Positions 40,779 through 52,972 of a stretch of 64,000 nucleotides of DNA are shown here, piece after piece (position 1 is the stretch's first letter; each line of letters opens with the position of its first letter). The stretch comes from Mesorhizobium erdmanii USDA 3471 (lineage in GTDB: Bacteria > Pseudomonadota > Alphaproteobacteria > Rhizobiales > Rhizobiaceae). The stretch covers positions 124,001 to 188,000 of the forward strand of contig NZ_KI421455.1 of assembly GCF_000472705.1 (NCBI RefSeq), given 5' to 3'. A program made the position numbers and the translations under genes. Under the pieces are notes generated by a model, which had not been told where the DNA came from, did no database searches, and was given only the letters and a program-made list of their open reading frames with translations.

Positions 40779-41552
40779 TTGGACATCAGCATCGATTTCA
40801 TGCGTCGCATCGCGCGGGCGGCGGCGGCGGAAACCTTGCCGCGCTTCCGCGCCCAAGGTGCGGTGGCCAACAAGGAAAAGGGCAGCTTCGACCCGGTTAC
40901 GGAAGCCGACCGCGAGGCGGAACGCGCCATCCGGGCGCTGATATCGGCTGAGTATCCCGACCATGGCATTCTCGGCGAGGAGCACGGCAGCGAGAACATC
41001 GCCAGCCGGCATGTCTGGGTGATCGACCCGATCGATGGTACGCGCGCCTTCATCTCCGGCCTGCCGGTGTGGGGGACGCTGGTCGGGCTGACCGTCGATG
41101 GCGACGCGGTCGCCGGCATGATGGCACAGCCCTTCACCGGCGAACTGTTCTACGCCAACGCCTCGGGCTCGCACTATGAAGGGCCGGGCGGACCGCGCAA
41201 ACTTTCGACCCGCAAGACGACAAGGCTCGACGAGGCGACGCTGTTCACCACGACGCCGGCGCTGTTCAAGGGCGAGGCGCGCATGCGCTACGACGCGTTC
41301 GAGAAGCAGGTGCAACTCGCCCGCTACGGCGCCGATTGCTACGCCTTCGCGATGATCGCCTCAGGAAGTGTCGACATCGTCGCCGATCCCGGCCTGAAGC
41401 CCTACGACATCGTGGCGCTGATCCCGATCATCGAGAAGGCGGGCGGCGTCGTCACCACCTTCGATGGCGGTCCGGCGGAAAAGGGCGGTGATGTGCTGGC
41501 GGCGGCAACGCCGGAGCTTCACGCCGCCGCCATGGCCGCCCTGCGCGGCTGA
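40779..41552 (+). CDS. hisN: inositol-monophosphatase-family protein, probable histidinol-phosphatase
   Basis: A 257-aa Mg-dependent phosphatase of the IMPase fold. Metal ligands: 'DPVTEADREAERAIR', 'GILGEEHGSE', 'WVIDPIDGTRAFISGLPVWG' and the C-terminal 'LKPYDIVALIPIIEKAGG'. The 'DPIDGTRAFISG' variant is typical of HisN-type histidinol-phosphatases rather than SuhB ('DPLDGTTNF'), so the last-but-two step of histidine synthesis is the favoured role; activity on inositol phosphates cannot be excluded. Start TTG 40779 is supported by GGGAG 6 bp upstream; ATG 40800 would remove the first helix. The gene is divergent from the MmgR-type RNA. Confidence 0.82.
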   Translation: MDISIDFMRRIARAAAAETLPRFRAQGAVANKEKGSFDPVTEADREAERAIRALISAEYPDHGILGEEHGSENIASRHVWVIDPIDGTRAFISGLPVWGTLVGLTVDGDAVAGMMAQPFTGELFYANASGSHYEGPGGPRKLSTRKTTRLDEATLFTTTPALFKGEARMRYDAFEKQVQLARYGADCYAFAMIASGSVDIVADPGLKPYDIVALIPIIEKAGGVVTTFDGGPAEKGGDVLAAATPELHAAAMAALRG

Positions 41553-41582
41553 TATCTCCGCGCTTTCCTTGCAGCAGTTGCT

Positions 41583-42416
41583 TTAGCGCACTCTGATCGA
41601 GCGTTGGAATTCCGCGGGCGTGCGTCCGTAGACCTGCCTGAACGCCGAACTGAAATGGCTGTGGCTGGAGAAGCCGAGATCGATGCCCAGCGTGGTCAGA
41701 TTGTCGTAGCGGCCAAGCAGGTCGAGCGCGCGCGCCAGCCGCAGGCGCAGATGATAGCGATAGAGCGGCATGGCTTCGACCTGCTGGAAGACCTGCGTCA
41801 GATAGACCGGCGAAACGCCGACCTCGGCGGCGATCTCGGCCAGCGTCCAGCGCCGCGACAGGTCCGACGACAAGACGAGCTTGGCGCGGTCGACCAGTTT
41901 CTGCCGTCCGGGGCTGGCGCCCGCGACATGCGAGGTGCGGTCGCCGAGCGAGCGTCGCACCAGCGTCTCGGCCTCCAGCGTTTCGGCGACATTGCGGCTC
42001 AGGCTGTGGCGCAGCAGTGCCACCAGCGCCTGCGCGCGCGGATCGATGCGCCGACGCTGGCGACGAAACCCCAGGACGTCGCCGGAGCGCAACTGCTCTT
42101 TCGGCGCCAGTTCGCGCAATTGGCCTTCCTCGATGACGAGGTCGAGGCAGGCATCGCCGCCCTCGACGGGATGGCTGACCTGGTAAGGCTCGGCCTCATT
42201 GAAGAACAGCAGCTGATTGGCTTCCGCCACGGCGTCATTGCGGCCGACGTGGCGCACGAAGACGCCGCGATAGGGAAACACGAGATGCGTGGCCGCCGTG
42301 CATTCCTCTTCGCTCCTGTGCCGGCATTCGCCGCCGCACACGACATCCCGCACCCTGACAGTGCCGGTGTCCAGAAGCGGCTTTACCGTGAATTGCGACA
42401 TGGCCGCAGCGCTCAT
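41583..42416 (-). CDS. AraC-family transcriptional regulator
   Basis: A 277-aa protein. The N-terminal half is a cupin-like effector domain ('HLVFPYRGVFVRHVGRNDAV'); it contains a cluster 'VVCGGECRHRSEEECTAA' with two cysteines spaced C-x3-C and a third Cys nearby, which might bind metal. The C-terminal ~100 residues hold two HTH motifs: 'RRWTLAEIAAEVGVSPVYLT' and the AraC signature 'TTLGIDLGFSSHSHFSSAFR'. ATG 42401 is an alternative start. It does not overlap its neighbours and its target is unclear; the DUF1127 gene 91 bp upstream on the same strand is one possibility. Confidence 0.9.
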   Translation of the reverse strand: MSAAAMSQFTVKPLLDTGTVRVRDVVCGGECRHRSEEECTAATHLVFPYRGVFVRHVGRNDAVAEANQLLFFNEAEPYQVSHPVEGGDACLDLVIEEGQLRELAPKEQLRSGDVLGFRRQRRRIDPRAQALVALLRHSLSRNVAETLEAETLVRRSLGDRTSHVAGASPGRQKLVDRAKLVLSSDLSRRWTLAEIAAEVGVSPVYLTQVFQQVEAMPLYRYHLRLRLARALDLLGRYDNLTTLGIDLGFSSHSHFSSAFRQVYGRTPAEFQRSIRVR

Positions 42417-42507
42417 CCCTCATGCCGGAAACCGATTCCGCCATTGCGACGGACAGGGTACGCAAGCAGCCGGCCCAATCCTGTCAGGAGACTTCTGGAC
42501 AGGCGCT

Positions 42508-42744
42508 TCACCAGCGGCGGCTGAATTCCGAATAGGCCTGGCCGCGCGACAGGCCGATGTCCTTGAGCTGTTCGTCGGTCATTTCCAGCAAAGCAAGCCG
42601 GCTTCGGCGCTTCTCCATCTGGCGGGTGAGCCATCTCGCCGCCGCGATGCATCGGGTGTGCAAGGCCCGCAGGATGGTTGCGTCGCGGAACGGCGTCGGA
42701 ACCTCGCCAGCCAGCTGCCGTGCCGCTGTATGATGGGGGCGCAT
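42508..42744 (-). CDS. DUF1127 domain small protein
   Basis: A 78-aa basic protein whose last ~35 residues are a DUF1127 domain ('EMTDEQLKDIGLSRGQAYSE'). Small DUF1127 proteins in alphaproteobacteria affect phosphate and carbon metabolism and RNA maturation, but this one is longer at the N-terminus than the ~45-aa versions, with an extra basic helix ('RALHTRCIAAARWLTRQMEK'). It is 3 bp downstream of the 51-aa Cys protein gene and almost certainly co-transcribed. The exact function is unknown. Confidence 0.85.
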   Translation of the reverse strand: MRPHHTAARQLAGEVPTPFRDATILRALHTRCIAAARWLTRQMEKRRSRLALLEMTDEQLKDIGLSRGQAYSEFSRRW

Positions 42745-42747
42745 GGC

Positions 42748-42903
42748 TCAGTCCTCGCTCGCGGCGGCCACCGACGCGCCGGCTTCGTTCAGCGCGAAGG
42801 CGCATTCCTCACAGCAGACCTCGACGGTCTTGCCGCCGACCTTGACGCGGATCGGATTGGCGTCGAGTTGGCAATCGCAGGCGGCGCAGGTTTTCTCGGT
42901 CAT
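42748..42903 (-). CDS. 51-aa cysteine-rich metal-binding-like protein
   Basis: A very small protein with two cysteine pairs, 'CAACDCQLD' and 'VCCEECAFAL', resembling a TRASH/YHS-type zinc or heavy-metal site in which beta strands hold a C-x2-C ... C-x2-C knuckle. ATG 42903 has a GGAGATGAG Shine-Dalgarno; the frame is open to 43017, but the upstream part looks non-coding. It is followed after 3 bp by the DUF1127 gene. It could be a metal sensor, chaperone or partner subunit; nothing in the neighbourhood decides this. Confidence 0.75.
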   Translation of the reverse strand: MTEKTCAACDCQLDANPIRVKVGGKTVEVCCEECAFALNEAGASVAAASED

Positions 42904-43069
42904 GATCTCATCTCCATGGCGTTCAAATTCGACGCATGCAGATGAGCATTCCGGCCAGGCGCGGGCTGTCAGAATCTTTAGCAGTTTGAGTGCCGCGGGG
43001 CATGGCAGCCCGGTCATCCTGACAACGGTGTGTCAGCTATGCCGGTTCGTGGAGGGACTGCGGTGCGGG

Positions 43070-44047
43070 TCAGGCCGTCGGGTCGTCGGAGCCGGGAATG
43101 AAGGCGTCGAAGGCAGCGAGAAATTGTTCGCGGTAGAGGTCGATTTCCTGCAGGATCTCGTGCTGCGCGCCATCGATCATCAGCAGCGAGCCGAGACGCA
43201 ACTGCCTGCCATAGGCTTCCACCGCCTTGGTAGAGACGACCCGGTCGGCACCGGCGGCGATGATCAACAGGGGGACCTGGATCCTTGCCATGAAATCAGG
43301 ATCGCTGATGGCTTCCGATGCCTTGGCGGCAGCCCGCAGCCAGCGGATGGTCGGCCCACCAAGCGCCAGTTGCGGGTAGGTTTCGTAAAGCAGCGTGTTG
43401 CGCCGATAACGCTCGGGGTCCGACGTTACCTTGTTGGCTTCGAAAGGCAGCGTCTCTTTCGGCCGTGGGCCCATGGCGGCATAGAGCCTGCCCAGACCCA
43501 TGAAACAGAAGAGCGAACAGACCCGGCGCACCGTCGATATCGAGACCGGCAGATCTGGCAAGGTCAGGAAGGGCGCGATCAGCACCATGCGGCGCACCCG
43601 GTTCACCATCGACGGCGAAGCCAGCAGCGCGATCACGGCGCCGGCGGAATGGGCGAGGATGTAATACGGCCCGCGGCAGTCGGGCAGCACGATCTCCTCG
43701 AAGAACTGCTCCAGGTCAGCGGTATAGTCGCGAAACGACCTGACATAGCCACGCTGGCGATCGCGGATCAGCCGGTCGGAATCGCCCTGGCCGCGCCAGT
43801 CCAGCGTGGCGACGCCAAAGCCCCGCGCGGCAAGGTCGCGGATGGTTTCGAAATATTTCTCGATGCACTCGTTGCGGCCCGACAACAGCACCACGGTACC
43901 CCGAAGCGGACGCGCGACGGCGCCGAACAGGCCGTAGCGGATCTTCTTGCCGTCGCGCGTGGTGAAGAAACCGCCGGTGGCATTTTCCGGTCGCGGATTG
44001 CCCTCGGTTTCGTGGAAAAGCGGCGTGTCGTGGAAAAGGTCCGTCAT
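43070..44047 (-). CDS. alpha/beta hydrolase, lysophospholipase/monoacylglycerol-lipase-like
   Basis: A 325-aa Hydrolase_4 (PldB-like) protein. 'VVLLSGRNECIEKYFETIRD' begins the fold, 'VATLDWRGQGDSDRLI' follows, and the nucleophile elbow is 'YILAHSAGAVIALL' (Ser near residue 140, with Ala replacing the first Gly of GxSxG). The acid lies near 'IIAAGADRVVSTKAVE' and the His in 'IDGAQHEILQE'. ATG 44047 ('MTDLFHDTPLF') is the likely start; the frame extends to 44074. No signal peptide is visible. It would hydrolyse lysophospholipids or monoacylglycerols at the cytoplasmic face; this is by family. Confidence 0.88.
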   Translation of the reverse strand: MTDLFHDTPLFHETEGNPRPENATGGFFTTRDGKKIRYGLFGAVARPLRGTVVLLSGRNECIEKYFETIRDLAARGFGVATLDWRGQGDSDRLIRDRQRGYVRSFRDYTADLEQFFEEIVLPDCRGPYYILAHSAGAVIALLASPSMVNRVRRMVLIAPFLTLPDLPVSISTVRRVCSLFCFMGLGRLYAAMGPRPKETLPFEANKVTSDPERYRRNTLLYETYPQLALGGPTIRWLRAAAKASEAISDPDFMARIQVPLLIIAAGADRVVSTKAVEAYGRQLRLGSLLMIDGAQHEILQEIDLYREQFLAAFDAFIPGSDDPTA

Positions 44048-44170
44048 TCGGCGCTTTGTGCTCGGCGTCTTCACGTGCCAGCCTGTCGCGGCTGGCCCCC
44101 GTCAAGGTGATAGACGCCAACGCATGAAAAGCAAAGCAAATCTGGCCTACGCCGGGATTGCAACGGGGAA

Positions 44171-44203
44171 GGCCGGAAGCCGCTCGAAGGCGTGCTTCCG
44201 GCC
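44171..44203. other. unexplained perfect hairpin in intergenic region
   Basis: GGCCGGAAGC and GCTTCCGGCC form a perfect 10-bp stem around a 13-nt loop, between the divergent hydrolase and hsp20 genes. The rest of the spacer up to the heat-shock promoter contains no gene that I can see. It could belong to the 5' leader of a transcript from either side. Confidence 0.4.
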
Positions 44204-44393
44204 CCTGTCGATCCGGGAGGAAGGGACGTTAACACCCGGTTCGGCCTCGTTGCGGCACCTCTGATAATCCGGCGCCGCCAATCCCGATCTTGGGAGGCAC
44301 TTTAGCGGTGGCTGTCTGAACGGGCGCCGAAGCGCCGGTTCATCTGCCGTTCATCAACTGGCCGGCCATTGCGTCTTTTGCCGTCAGACGAAA

Positions 44394-44420
44394 CTTGAAA
44401 TGCATTCCGGCGCTCCCCAG
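44394..44420 (+). promoter_or_regulatory. heat-shock sigma-32 (RpoH) promoter of hsp20
   Basis: CTTGAA (44394-44399), a 15-bp spacer and CCCCAG followed by AT (44415-44422) closely match the RpoH consensus CTTGAA-N13-15-CCCCAT-x-T. It is 109 bp upstream of the hsp20 start, leaving a ~100-nt leader. Confidence 0.75.
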
Positions 44421-44426
44421 ATGTGT

Positions 44427-44528
44427 GTTGCGGTCGCCAATGTCGGGGCCGCTGGTCCTTCCGAAACGCCGCTTACGGGTTTCGCACCGGCCATACGCAA
44501 ACCATGTTGCTCAACAGGAGAACACCTC
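44427..44528 (+). promoter_or_regulatory. ROSE-type RNA thermometer in the hsp20 leader
   Basis: The leader between the RpoH-type promoter and the small heat-shock gene has the ROSE layout: upstream stems (for example CGAAAC/GTTTCG near 44462-44483 and GGCCG/CGGCC around it), then a 3' hairpin in which GTTGCT (44506-44511) faces the Shine-Dalgarno AGGAG and AAC (44516-44523). The U-U-G-C-U opposite AGGA is the conserved ROSE core. At low temperature the ribosome-binding site would be closed. Folding was done by eye. Confidence 0.72.
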
Positions 44529-44996
44529 ATGCGTCACGTTGATTTTTCCCCGCTTTATCGTTCGACCGTCGGCTTCGACCGTCTCTTCACCATGCTGGAT
44601 TCGCTTGCGCAGCCCGATGGCGCGCAGACCTATCCGCCCTACAACATCGAGCGCACCGGCGAGGATTCCTACCGGATCTCGATGGCGGTCGCTGGTTTCT
44701 CGGACGAGGAAATCTCGATCGAAGCCCACCGCAACGTGCTGACCGTGAAGGGTGAGCGCAAGGACGAGGGCACCGGCGAAGGTTCCGAGCTGCTCTATCG
44801 CGGCATTGCCTCCAGGGCCTTCGAGCGCCGCTTCCAGCTTGCCGATCACGTTGAAGTCGTCGGCGCCGCGCTGAAGAACGGCCTGCTCTTCGTCGACCTC
44901 AAGCGCAACATTCCCGAGGAGTTGAAGCCGCGCAAGATCGCGATCACCTCGGCTCCGGCCAAGGCCAAGCAGATCGAGGCCAAGACGGCTGCGTAA
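44529..44996 (+). CDS. small heat-shock protein (Hsp20/IbpA class A)
   Basis: A 155-aa alpha-crystallin-domain chaperone. The N-terminus 'MRHVDFSPLYRSTVGFDRLF' is typical of rhizobial class-A sHsps (HspA/IbpA-like). The alpha-crystallin core runs from 'YPPYNIERTGEDSYRISMAV' to 'NGLLFVDLKRNIPEELKPRK', with 'A-x-K-N-G-L' in place of A-x-x-x-G-V-L and the C-terminal 'KIAI' as the I-x-I-like tail. It binds unfolding proteins in oligomers. ATG 44529 follows the AGGAG site by 8 bp. Control at transcription by RpoH and at translation by ROSE is inferred from the upstream sequence. Confidence 0.92.
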   Translation: MRHVDFSPLYRSTVGFDRLFTMLDSLAQPDGAQTYPPYNIERTGEDSYRISMAVAGFSDEEISIEAHRNVLTVKGERKDEGTGEGSELLYRGIASRAFERRFQLADHVEVVGAALKNGLLFVDLKRNIPEELKPRKIAITSAPAKAKQIEAKTAA

Positions 44997-45031
44997 CGTA
45001 GCCAGGAACAGAGCGTCTCCTCCCGAGACGG

Positions 45032-45060
45032 AAGCGGCGCCGAAAGGCGCCGCTTTTTTG
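45032..45060 (+). terminator. Rho-independent terminator of hsp20
   Basis: Perfect 10-bp GC-rich stem AAGCGGCGCC/GGCGCCGCTT with a GAAA tetraloop and a T-run, 36 bp after the hsp20 stop. It has no T-tract on the other strand, so it serves hsp20 rather than the convergent aldolase gene. Confidence 0.88.
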
Positions 45061-45079
45061 TTGTCCGTGCGACGGGTTG

Positions 45080-46132
45080 TTATCCGGCGATCAGCTGGCC
45101 AAAGCGGTCGACGTCCTCCGAGGTCGTGGCAAAACTGGTGACGAAGCGGTAGAGCAGTTCGTCCTCGCCCATATGGCCGTCGAAGCCATGCGGCTTGTGC
45201 CAGTCGTAGAAAGCGGCGCCCGCCGCCTGCAACCTGTCGGCTTCGGTCTTCTTGATTACCGCGAACACCTCGTTGGCCTGCGGCAGCCAGGCCAGTTTGG
45301 CGTGGGCCGAATCCTCGATCGCCGCCGCGAGGCGTGCGGCCATGGCGTTGGCGTGGCGCGCGGTGTCGAGCCATTGGCCGTCCTTGAAATAGGCTTCGAA
45401 CTGCGCCGCGACGAAGCGCGACTTGGAGAACAGCTGTGCGGCGCGTTTGCGCAGGAAAGCCAATTCCTTGGCGCGGTCGAGGTCGAACAGAACGATCGCC
45501 TCGGCGCACCAGCAGCCGTTCTTGGTGCCGCCGAAAGACAGGATGTCAACGCCGCGTTTCCAGGTCATTTCAGCCGGCGTCGTGTCGAGCGCGACCAGCG
45601 CATTGGCAAAGCGGGCGCCATCCATGTGCAGCGGCACGGAATGACTTTTGGCGATGGCCGAAATCGCCTCGATCTCATTCAGGCCATAGATGGTGCCAAC
45701 CTCGGTCGACTGGGTGATCGAAACCGCCATCGGCCGCCCCCAGTGGACGATTTCGGGTGCGAAGCGGCCAATGGTCCGTTCCAGATTGTGCGGGTCGATC
45801 TTGCCGAGCGCGCCGTCGATGGCATGCAACCGCGCGCCGCCGGAAAAATACTCCGGCGCGCCGCACTCGTCCTCGATGACATGCGATTCGCGGTGGGCGA
45901 AGGAAATGCCGCCGGGCTTGTTGAAGGTGGTCAACGACAGCGAGTTGGCGGCGGTGCCGGTCGCCACGAAGAACACCGCGACCTCGCGCTCGAAAATTTC
46001 GCCGAAGCGCTGGTAGACTGCTTGGTCGAGTGTGCTGTCGCCATAGGCGGTGGCAAAGCCGCCGGCCGCGGCCGACAGGCCGGCAACGATGTTGGGATGG
46101 GCGCCTGCCCAATTGTCGGAAGCGAAGAACAT
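45080..46132 (-). CDS. low-specificity L-threonine aldolase
   Basis: A 350-aa PLP-dependent enzyme that splits L-threonine or L-allo-threonine to glycine and acetaldehyde. The N-terminal 'FFASDNWAGAHPNIVAGLSA' and 'VFFVATGTAANSLSLTTF' match the beta-eliminating-lyase family. The aspartate before the ring-binding region is in 'SHSVPLHMDGARFANALVAL', and the PLP lysine in 'DILSFGGTKNGCWCAEAIVL'. ATG 46132 is the family start; the frame extends upstream to 46351 through non-coding sequence. Length (~350 aa) is normal. It is monocistronic and convergent with hsp20. Confidence 0.92.
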   Translation of the reverse strand: MFFASDNWAGAHPNIVAGLSAAAGGFATAYGDSTLDQAVYQRFGEIFEREVAVFFVATGTAANSLSLTTFNKPGGISFAHRESHVIEDECGAPEYFSGGARLHAIDGALGKIDPHNLERTIGRFAPEIVHWGRPMAVSITQSTEVGTIYGLNEIEAISAIAKSHSVPLHMDGARFANALVALDTTPAEMTWKRGVDILSFGGTKNGCWCAEAIVLFDLDRAKELAFLRKRAAQLFSKSRFVAAQFEAYFKDGQWLDTARHANAMAARLAAAIEDSAHAKLAWLPQANEVFAVIKKTEADRLQAAGAAFYDWHKPHGFDGHMGEDELLYRFVTSFATTSEDVDRFGQLIAG

Positions 46133-46628
46133 GCATCTGCCTGTGGTTTGGGGAAATCGGCGTGAAGTTGACTGTTTTAAGCGGCCAACCGCAAGGGCCA
46201 GGCGCCGAAAAACCGTTAAAGCCAGCCAGCCAACAGGCTTGGGGATCGAAGACTGAAGCTTACGTTTTCCCTCAATTCCACGTAATTTTATGTCGCGGAA
46301 GACCCAAGTTTTTTGTGAATCGGTCTTGTGTGCGTCGGGGAATTCTGCCATAAAAATTTAGGACAGTAGTGCTGTCTTATTTTGTCGCACAAAACAGGCT
46401 GGATTGGCGTAACATATTGGCCTCTCCGGCTGTTGCCGCGAGCGACAGGTGGACGGCCAGACGCTGGCCTGTACGATACCAGATGCGAACCATGCGGAAA
46501 GCCGCCTGGTTCGGCAAGGATTTCGCAAGACGTGCCGCAAGGATCAGGGTGAGCCAAGCGCTTGCCGAGGCAAATTAGCGACCGAAGACATGGCCAGCGC
46601 CTGAAGGGCTGGAACGGAGGACAAGACA
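46133..46628. other. intergenic region between threonine aldolase and gltB
   Basis: About 500 bp with no credible gene. It must hold both divergent promoters. AT-rich stretches at 46258-46310 and 46350-46385 are candidates. A small inverted repeat GACAG-N5-CTGTC (46362-46376) occurs there. I could not fix any promoter or operator with confidence. Confidence 0.4.
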
Positions 46629-51374
<4,746 letters not shown>

Positions 51375-51388
51375 ACTTATGAGAATTC

Positions 51389-51411
51389 CCGGGGAGCCCC
51401 AGGCTTCCCGG
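51389..51411 (+). terminator. hairpin between gltB and gltD
   Basis: Ten-bp stem CCGGGGAGCC/GGCTTCCCGG (one G-T pair) with a 3-nt loop, 15 bp after the gltB stop, followed by CCCCCTTC. Lacks a real T-run. Perhaps a partial terminator or processing site setting the GltB:GltD ratio. Confidence 0.4.
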
Positions 51412-51517
51412 CCCCCTTCATCGACAGTTTGACCTCTGGCGCAAGGTTGCCATGGCTGCCTCAAGAGGTTAACGGGTGCGGCGAAAACCGTACCTTCTGG
51501 ACAGCAGGAACTGGACT

Positions 51518-52972
51518 ATGGGCAAGGTAACAGGCTTTCTCGAAATCGACCGGCAGGTGCACAAGTACCAGCCGGCCTCCGACCGCATCCGGCATTTCCG
51601 CGAGTTCACGCTGCCGATGTCGGACAAGGAGGTCGAGAAACAGGCCGCGCGCTGCATGGATTGCGGCATTCCGTTCTGTCACGGGCCGACAGGCTGCCCT
51701 ATCCACAACCAGATCCCGGACTGGAACGACCTCGTCTACAACCGGGACTGGGATAACGCGATCCGCAACCTGCACTCGACCAACAATTTCCCGGAATTCA
51801 CCGGTCGCATCTGCCCCGCGCCCTGCGAGGAAGCCTGCACGCTGAACCTCGAGGACATTCCGGTCGCCATCAAGACGGTGGAGCAGGCGATCGCCGACAA
51901 GGCTTACGAGACCGGCCACATCCGGCCCTATCCGCCGGAGAAGAAGACCGGCAAGCGGGTCGCCATAATCGGTTCCGGCCCGGCCGGAATGGCCGCAGCC
52001 CAGCAGCTTGGCCGCGCGGGCCATGACGTCCATGTCTATGAGCGCGAGAGCCGTCCGGGCGGGCTGATGCGCTACGGCATTCCCGACTTCAAGATCGAGA
52101 AGCACTATATCGACCGGCGCATCGAGCAGATGCAGGGCGAGGGCGTGACATTCCATTGCGGCGTCAATGTCGGCGTCGACAAGAAGGTCGCCGAACTGCT
52201 CGCCGAACATGATGCCGTGCTCTATTGCGGCGGCTCGGAAACGCCACGTGCGGCCAACATTCCAGGCGACGATCTCGGCGGCGTGCACGACGCCATGCCC
52301 TATCTGGTGCAGCAGAACCGCCGCGTCGGCGGCGAACCGATCCAGTCGGTGGCGTGGCCGTCGCATCCGATCATCGCCGGCGGCCAGCATGTCGTCGTCG
52401 TCGGCGGCGGCGATACCGCGTCGGACTGCGTCGGCACCGCCTTCCGCCAGGGTGCGGTGCGCGTCACCCAGCTCGACATCCGTCCGCAGCCACCCGAGAA
52501 GGAAGACAAGCTTGCCGTCTGGCCCTATTGGGCGACCAAGATGCGCACCTCATCCTCGCAGGCCGAGGGCGCCGAGCGCGAATTCCAGGTGGCGACGCTC
52601 GAATTCATCGGCGAAGACGGCCAGCTGACCGGCGTCAAGTGCTGCGAGGTCGACGACAAGCGCAAGCCGATCGCCGGCACCGAATTCGTCATCCGGGCCG
52701 ATCTTGCCTTCATCGCCATCGGCTTTGCCGGACCGGCCGCCGCCGGCGTGGCGAAGGAACTCGAGGGTGAAATGAAAATCACCACCGACAGCCGCCGCTC
52801 CCGGAATGTCGAGGCCAATGATCGCGACTACCGGACCAGCGTCGACCGGCTCTATGCGGCGGGTGACGTGCGCCGTGGCCAGTCGCTGGTGGTCTGGGCG
52901 ATCCGCGAAGGCCGCCAGGCGGCGCGCTCGATCGACGAGGCGCTGATGGGGTCGACGGTACTGCCCCGTTAA
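51518..52972 (+). CDS. gltD: glutamate synthase (NADPH) small subunit
   Basis: A 484-aa flavoprotein that passes electrons from NADPH to GltB. The N-terminal 4Fe-4S cluster cysteines are in 'RCMDCGIPFCHGPTGCPIHN' and 'CPAPCEEACTLNL'. The FAD site reads 'VAIIGSGPAGMAAAQQLGRA' near residue 148 and the NADPH site 'VVVVGGGDTASDCVGTAF' near residue 292. The C-terminus carries 'LYAAGDVRRGQSLVVWAIRE'. ATG 51518 fits the family start 'MGKVTGFLEIDRQVHKYQP'. Its stop TAA overlaps the stop of the convergent SGNH gene within TTAA, so the two share their ends. Confidence 0.97.
   Translation: MGKVTGFLEIDRQVHKYQPASDRIRHFREFTLPMSDKEVEKQAARCMDCGIPFCHGPTGCPIHNQIPDWNDLVYNRDWDNAIRNLHSTNNFPEFTGRICPAPCEEACTLNLEDIPVAIKTVEQAIADKAYETGHIRPYPPEKKTGKRVAIIGSGPAGMAAAQQLGRAGHDVHVYERESRPGGLMRYGIPDFKIEKHYIDRRIEQMQGEGVTFHCGVNVGVDKKVAELLAEHDAVLYCGGSETPRAANIPGDDLGGVHDAMPYLVQQNRRVGGEPIQSVAWPSHPIIAGGQHVVVVGGGDTASDCVGTAFRQGAVRVTQLDIRPQPPEKEDKLAVWPYWATKMRTSSSQAEGAEREFQVATLEFIGEDGQLTGVKCCEVDDKRKPIAGTEFVIRADLAFIAIGFAGPAAAGVAKELEGEMKITTDSRRSRNVEANDRDYRTSVDRLYAAGDVRRGQSLVVWAIREGRQAARSIDEALMGSTVLPR

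Noticed and set aside
44339..44361. Direct repeat TTCATC at 11-bp spacing as a second Pho box
   Set aside because: The heptamers do not match CTGTCAT and the site precedes a heat-shock gene with its own clear promoter.
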